The notes under the pieces: generated by a model
Told to the model about the DNA's origin: nothing
The model's input: the letters and a program-made list of their open reading frames with translations, nothing else
The model's database searches: none
Shown here: positions 6,194-10,424 of the stretch, piece by piece
Numbering within the stretch: position 1 is the stretch's first letter
How the letters are laid out: every line of letters starts with the position of its first letter
Position numbers and translations under genes: made by a program
Origin: Tannerella sp.
GTDB lineage: Bacteria > Bacteroidota > Bacteroidia > Bacteroidales > Tannerellaceae
NCBI GenBank assembly: GCA_031279875.1
Contig: JAITHS010000174.1
Span: 1 to 10,424 of the forward strand
Direction: 5' to 3'
DNA length: 10,424 nucleotides

Positions 6194-9100
6194 TTAAAAT
6201 GATATTTGTAACGAAAAGGTACATGACCGTGTAAGAGGATAGACGGCGCCGTTGCTTGACGCCTGTTCGGGATCCCATAACTTGATTTTATCCCAAACAT
6301 AAAGGTTATCGCCCACAACCGAGAGGCGTACATTTTGCGTTTTAATGCGCGAGAGCCAGTCTTTGGGCAGTGAATAACCTATTTCAAGCGTTTTGAGGCG
6401 CAGGAAACTTGCGTCTGCAAGCCAGAATGTAGAAGCGCGGTTGTTGTTGGTATTGTTGCCGTAAGTCAGGCGTGGAAACCGTGCGTTGGGGTTTTCGGTT
6501 GAAGGGTCGCCGGAGTATTCTGCCGGTGTCCAGCGGTTTTTTTGGTCGTTAACAATTGTTAACACATTGCCGAGTTTTTCGGCGGCAAAAGGATAGAAAC
6601 CTGTTCCGCCGTAGAAGAAGTCTGATTTGCCGGAGCCTCGAAAGAAGATGTTGAAATCCCATCCTTTCCATCCAACGCTACCTGCAAAGCCGTACTGTAT
6701 TTTAGGGATGCGGGCATTGCCAATCGGTACGATGTCATAAGAATTGATGACGCCGTCGCCGTTGACGTCCTGATATTTGATGTCGCCCGGAAGCACTTCG
6801 CCGAATTGTTTCGGACTATTACGCACATCATCTTCGTCTTTGAAAAGCCCTAACGCTATCAACCCGCGCGTAATGCCGTTAGGCATCCCTTTCATTGCCA
6901 AATAAGGGTATCGGTGCTTTACTTCGTCGTAATCGAGAATTTTGTCGCGGGTAAAAGTGAAATTGCCGCGTACTTCGACGTTAAAATCACCGAATTTTTT
7001 GCGATAACTTGCTGTTCCGTCGGCTCCCCAGCTTCGCATCTTTCCTACGTTGCCGTAGATTGTAGAACGCACGCCGAGTGTGCCGGGTAAAGCGCCGCGC
7101 TGCATGAATATGTTATCACGCTTGTCAAGAAAAGCGTCGATAGTAACGCTTATTGAGTTTAATAAATTGATGTCAATACCCCAGTTGTTTTTTACGGCGC
7201 TTTCCCAAACTAATCCGGTAGAGCCGAGCTGACCGTCGGTTACGCCGGCGTAATAACTCGGTATGTCGCCGAAATAAAAGCCGGAAGCAGGTATCTCAAC
7301 CGTTGTAAGGTACGGAAAACGGACGTTTGAACTCGTTATCTGGTCGTTGCCTACCAAACCAAACGAATAGCGTAGTTTCAGCATGTCAAGAAACGGGAAT
7401 TTATCTTGCACCGCTTTATAGTTGGATATAACATATCCGAGCGCTACCGAAGGAAATAATCCGTATCTCTGACCTTTTGGAAAATTCTCCGAACCGTTGT
7501 ATCCGAAGTTAGTCTCTAAAAAGTAAATATCGTCGAACGAATATGTTAATCGGCCTGCAATACCCTGATTTTTGTTGGGAATAGATGATAGTTCGGTAGT
7601 CCGGTTTGTAGCCTGATAATGTTTTTGCTGGTACAGGAATAGTGCGCCGAGATGATGTTTGTCGATTACTTTCTCATAATTCAGACGAGATTCCGCATAT
7701 ACGGTACGTGTGCCGTAGGACGATGTCCAGAAAGACATTGGAGTAGCGACAACGGTTTTTGTCATCAACAAGTCGCCGGTCTGCCAGTTGCGGTCGATTG
7801 CCATATAAAGGTCGGGCATTTTAGTACGCGACATAACATGGTTGTTGTAACTGTCGAACGACAAAAGACCGGTCAACTTCAATCCTTTGGTGATAAAATC
7901 AAGTTTCTGTTCAAAATTAAGTGTCGATTCGATTGTGTTTGTGTTTGTTGTTCTGTATCCTGTTTCGTTGAGCAAAATTGTCGGTGATGTGTTGTTGCCT
8001 GCTCCGAACGAGGGGAAGAGACCGTTGGAGTATATTACCGGCACTGTCATCGGCGTAATGTTGGATACGGCATTCCAGATAGTACTTGTGGAACCGATGC
8101 CCGGATAGTCCTGGTCAACCATTTTGGCCGCCAGCAGGAGCGTAACTTTTGTTGTCGAAGTAACATCAACGTCAATATTGCTACGAAACGAGTACTGATT
8201 GCGGCGGACGTTAGAGTTGTAACGTTGCATTCCCGTTTGTTTATATATCGCGTCGTTTGTACGATAATATCCCGACATGTAATATCGGGCTAATTTGCCG
8301 CCGCCGGATATGTTGACGTTGGCTTGCGTTGACCACGCATATTGGCGCAGTATCTCGTCTTTCCAACTGACGTCGGGAAAAAGGTCGGGATCCATTTTGT
8401 ATTTCAACACATCAAAAATATCGGGAGAATACAATATTGCGTCTCCTCTGACCGCTTTTGCTTCATTGGCAAGCAAGGCATAATCGTGAGCGCGAAGGTA
8501 TTGCGGCAAACGCGGCAGCCATTCTACGCTCGTCTTAACATCTGCGTTAATTTTGATGACTGATTCCACACCGCGTTTTGTGTTGATAATGATGACGCCG
8601 TTAGCTCCGCGAGCGCCGTAAATAGCCGTTGCGGTGGCGTCTTTTAATACCGAGAAACTCTCAATATCTTCCGGTGCAAGGTCGTTGAGGCCTGATGTGC
8701 CGCGGTCTATGCCGTCGATGAGTACTAATGCGCTGCTGCCGCCGCCAAAGGTGCTGATACCGCGAATCCAGAACTCTGATACGTCAGACCCCGGTTCGCC
8801 GCTCGACTGAACGCCTATCAGTCCGGCAATACGTCCGGCAAGGTTGTTGGAAACCGATGTAACGCTGCCGCGTTGAAGTTCGATAGCGTTGACGGATGAT
8901 ATCGCTCCTACAACGCTCACCTTACGCTGGCTGCCGTAACCTACTACGGTTACTTCGTCAAGCAGTTGAGCGTTTTCTTCGAGTATGACATTGATGGTTT
9001 GCACCGGTTGATTGCTTACCTTCACTTCTTTTGTGGTATAGCCGAGATATGAATAAACAAGAATGGAATTGGCTTCTACCTTTATTTCATATTCTCCCGT

Positions 9101-9259
9101 AGCCGTTGTTGTAACGCCTTTTGAGGGATTTGTTTTGGAGAAAATGCTGACGCCGGGTAATTCGCCCGATTCGTCGCTAACGGTGCCTTTAACGGTTACC
9201 GACTGCCCATAAGATAAAGTACAGCAGAGCAGTGTTATTATTATTAAATGTATTTTCAT
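6194..9259 (-). CDS. SusC/RagA-family TonB-dependent outer-membrane transporter
   Basis: A complete 1021-residue protein, normal length for SusC. A signal peptide (MKIHLIIITLLCCTLSYG, probable cut before Gln19) is followed by a carboxypeptidase-regulatory-like beta domain (about 22-97, starting VKGTVSD). Next comes the TonB-box region DEVTVVGYG (about 101-109), a plug domain with the family signature AIYGARGANGVI (about 212-223), and a beta-barrel ending in a C-terminal Phe (SLQISF). There is no N-terminal STN domain, so direct signalling to an anti-sigma factor is not expected. SusC proteins import glycans or other large nutrients across the outer membrane with TonB energy and are capped by the SusD partner, here encoded 18 bases downstream. 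I chose the ATG at 9257-9259 because the signal peptide begins there; the frame extends upstream to a TTG at 9295, but that adds 12 residues overlapping the preceding gene. Substrate not readable from sequence. Confidence 0.96.
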   Translation of the reverse strand: MKIHLIIITLLCCTLSYGQSVTVKGTVSDESGELPGVSIFSKTNPSKGVTTTATGEYEIKVEANSILVYSYLGYTTKEVKVSNQPVQTINVILEENAQLLDEVTVVGYGSQRKVSVVGAISSVNAIELQRGSVTSVSNNLAGRIAGLIGVQSSGEPGSDVSEFWIRGISTFGGGSSALVLIDGIDRGTSGLNDLAPEDIESFSVLKDATATAIYGARGANGVIIINTKRGVESVIKINADVKTSVEWLPRLPQYLRAHDYALLANEAKAVRGDAILYSPDIFDVLKYKMDPDLFPDVSWKDEILRQYAWSTQANVNISGGGKLARYYMSGYYRTNDAIYKQTGMQRYNSNVRRNQYSFRSNIDVDVTSTTKVTLLLAAKMVDQDYPGIGSTSTIWNAVSNITPMTVPVIYSNGLFPSFGAGNNTSPTILLNETGYRTTNTNTIESTLNFEQKLDFITKGLKLTGLLSFDSYNNHVMSRTKMPDLYMAIDRNWQTGDLLMTKTVVATPMSFWTSSYGTRTVYAESRLNYEKVIDKHHLGALFLYQQKHYQATNRTTELSSIPNKNQGIAGRLTYSFDDIYFLETNFGYNGSENFPKGQRYGLFPSVALGYVISNYKAVQDKFPFLDMLKLRYSFGLVGNDQITSSNVRFPYLTTVEIPASGFYFGDIPSYYAGVTDGQLGSTGLVWESAVKNNWGIDINLLNSISVTIDAFLDKRDNIFMQRGALPGTLGVRSTIYGNVGKMRSWGADGTASYRKKFGDFNVEVRGNFTFTRDKILDYDEVKHRYPYLAMKGMPNGITRGLIALGLFKDEDDVRNSPKQFGEVLPGDIKYQDVNGDGVINSYDIVPIGNARIPKIQYGFAGSVGWKGWDFNIFFRGSGKSDFFYGGTGFYPFAAEKLGNVLTIVNDQKNRWTPAEYSGDPSTENPNARFPRLTYGNNTNNNRASTFWLADASFLRLKTLEIGYSLPKDWLSRIKTQNVRLSVVGDNLYVWDKIKLWDPEQASSNGAVYPLTRSCTFSLQISF

Positions 9260-9266
9260 CTCTGTT

Positions 9267-10424
9267 TTATTGTATTGATATGCAACGTATAACAAAATTA
9301 TAAGTATCAGCCACGTATATCAGCCCGTCGGGAGAAGCGCCCATTCCGTAAGGACGGTTGAAAAGTGCTTCTTCGGGCTTTCCGTCGCGATAACCGCTCT
9401 GTGCGGCGCCTGCGGGAGGCCCTGCAAATATGGTGCAGTTAAGGTTTTTGTCGATTTTCCATACGCAATGAAATTTCTGGTCGCAGATGTAAACATTGCC
9501 TTCGGCATCAACGCCCAAACCTGTAAGAGTGCCTAACTGGGCGGCATGACCGACGCCTTCTTTCGACCTGTCGGATACTACGCCCGTACCGATAACCCAT
9601 TCCATATCGTCCCATGTTATCCACGGCGTAGTTCTGCCGGCAGGGGTGTGGCGCGGGTCAAATCGCATTATGCGACCTGATGCTTCCAACGAGAGGTATA
9701 TCATCTTGTCTTTCGGATTAAAAATGGCATGTGAATATGTTCCGGTCGGTATCGACTGACCTATCAACTCCACTTTTTTTGTTACCTGATGAACACGCAC
9801 AAAGCGCTCGCCGCTCTGACTCATCATATAAACGTATTCGTTGTCGGCAGCCAAAGCACATGCCGCATAACTGCCGAATAACCACTGTCCGGAAGCGTCT
9901 TGCTGGTCGTAAAAGGCATCCGATTCCATATAATTGCTGGATTTTGTCAAACTCCAAAACAGAAGCGGACGTTGGGTGGCATTGCGCTCCATGGCATACA
10001 TGGTCGTAAATTGACTGTTGAAAGCAGTACTCCATGATATCCCCATATTCAACACTGTGGTTACTTTGTTCTCCTTTGTTGAAAGCAAACGGATACGGTT
10101 TCCGTTGTTGTCTTCGCTTATCAGTACATTGCCTTCGTCATCAACCGATATTTTTACCGGACGGGTGAATGATGCTTCCGCCGCCGGACCGTCAACCGAA
10201 GGCCCTACCGCAGTAGCCCATTTGCCGGCAGCTGTCGTTACTACCGATTTGATGTAATACTGAAACTGCTGATTTTCAAGCACTGCTGATTTGCCGTCTA
10301 TCTCTACCTTAATAGTAGAATACTCCCCCGGTTGTTTGGGGGTCATAGCATAGATGGCATTGTCTTGTACTTTAAGTACTAATGCGGCCTTTTCGTTGAA
10401 ATACACTTTTACTTTTTCCTTGTC
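9267..10424 (-). CDS. IPT/TIG and NHL-repeat protein, N-terminus beyond window
   Basis: This is the C-terminal 385 residues of a gene that continues past the right edge; the frame stays open through 10424, and the first in-window start-like codon (GTG at 10404-10406) sits inside a domain. Residues at the edge (VYFNEKAALVLKV, then a run ending FQYYIK) look like the end of an IPT/TIG immunoglobulin-like domain. The rest reads as NHL-type beta-propeller blades, with recurrent pieces such as FTRPVKISVDDEGNVLIS, LGVDAEGNVYICDQ and FNRPYGMGASPDGLIYVADT. Proteins of this TIG plus NHL type are common as lipoproteins in Bacteroidetes polysaccharide utilization loci, where a role in surface ligand binding is assumed. 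The signal peptide cannot be seen here. No enzymatic motif is visible. The stop codon lies 7 bases before the susC-like start, so the two are probably co-transcribed. Family call fairly certain; function unknown. Confidence 0.88.
   Translation of the reverse strand, partial: DKEKVKVYFNEKAALVLKVQDNAIYAMTPKQPGEYSTIKVEIDGKSAVLENQQFQYYIKSVVTTAAGKWATAVGPSVDGPAAEASFTRPVKISVDDEGNVLISEDNNGNRIRLLSTKENKVTTVLNMGISWSTAFNSQFTTMYAMERNATQRPLLFWSLTKSSNYMESDAFYDQQDASGQWLFGSYAACALAADNEYVYMMSQSGERFVRVHQVTKKVELIGQSIPTGTYSHAIFNPKDKMIYLSLEASGRIMRFDPRHTPAGRTTPWITWDDMEWVIGTGVVSDRSKEGVGHAAQLGTLTGLGVDAEGNVYICDQKFHCVWKIDKNLNCTIFAGPPAGAAQSGYRDGKPEEALFNRPYGMGASPDGLIYVADTYNFVIRCISIQ

Noticed and set aside
9260..9295. Upstream TTG start that would extend the SusC protein by 12 residues.
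   Set aside because: It overlaps the end of the NHL gene, and the signal peptide begins exactly at the ATG at 9257-9259.
10404..10406. GTG as the start codon of the NHL protein.
   Set aside because: The frame remains open to the window edge and the codon lies within a TIG-like beta-strand, so it is an internal valine.
1..10424. CRISPR arrays, tRNA or rRNA genes, transposases, phage genes or an integrated element.
   Set aside because: No regularly spaced repeats, structural RNA motifs or mobile-element proteins were seen; coding sequence covers nearly everything except the left 173 bases.

Overview
The window looks like part of a Bacteroidota (Bacteroidales-type) chromosome. The evidence is a SusC/SusD outer-membrane pair, BACON-domain lipoproteins, a DUF1735-type lipoprotein, AT-rich gene junctions without strong Shine-Dalgarno motifs, and lipoprotein signals with acidic residues after the cysteine. 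I do not recognise the species.

Six genes lie on the minus strand and are transcribed from high to low coordinates. In order they are: an IPT/TIG plus NHL-repeat protein (9267 to the right edge, N-terminus off-window); a SusC-type TonB-dependent transporter (6194-9259); a SusD/RagB-type lipoprotein (4145-6175); a DUF1735/DUF4361-type lipoprotein (3256-4116); a lipoprotein with two BACON domains, a probable SusE-like beta-sandwich and a C-terminal LamG domain (1522-3240); and a lipoprotein with two BACON domains fused to a glycerophosphodiester phosphodiesterase (GDPD) domain (174-1496). The gaps are 7, 18, 28, 15 and 25 bases, so this is almost certainly one operon. Its promoter lies to the right of the window. 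A perfect 12-bp inverted repeat at 127-162, just after the last stop codon, is the likely 3' boundary.

The set resembles a polysaccharide utilization locus: surface lipoproteins bind a ligand, SusD caps SusC, and SusC imports the product using TonB energy. The visible part has no glycoside hydrolase, polysaccharide lyase, sulfatase or peptidase. The only recognisable enzyme is the GDPD, with its catalytic and metal-binding residues intact. This suggests, as inference, a substrate with glycerophosphodiester bonds (deacylated phospholipid, glycerophosphate-decorated glycan or teichoic-acid-like polymer). Enzymes outside the window could change that reading.

The left 120 bases hold the edge of another locus. 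Two opposing partial reading frames compete there and the window alone cannot settle which, if either, is real.
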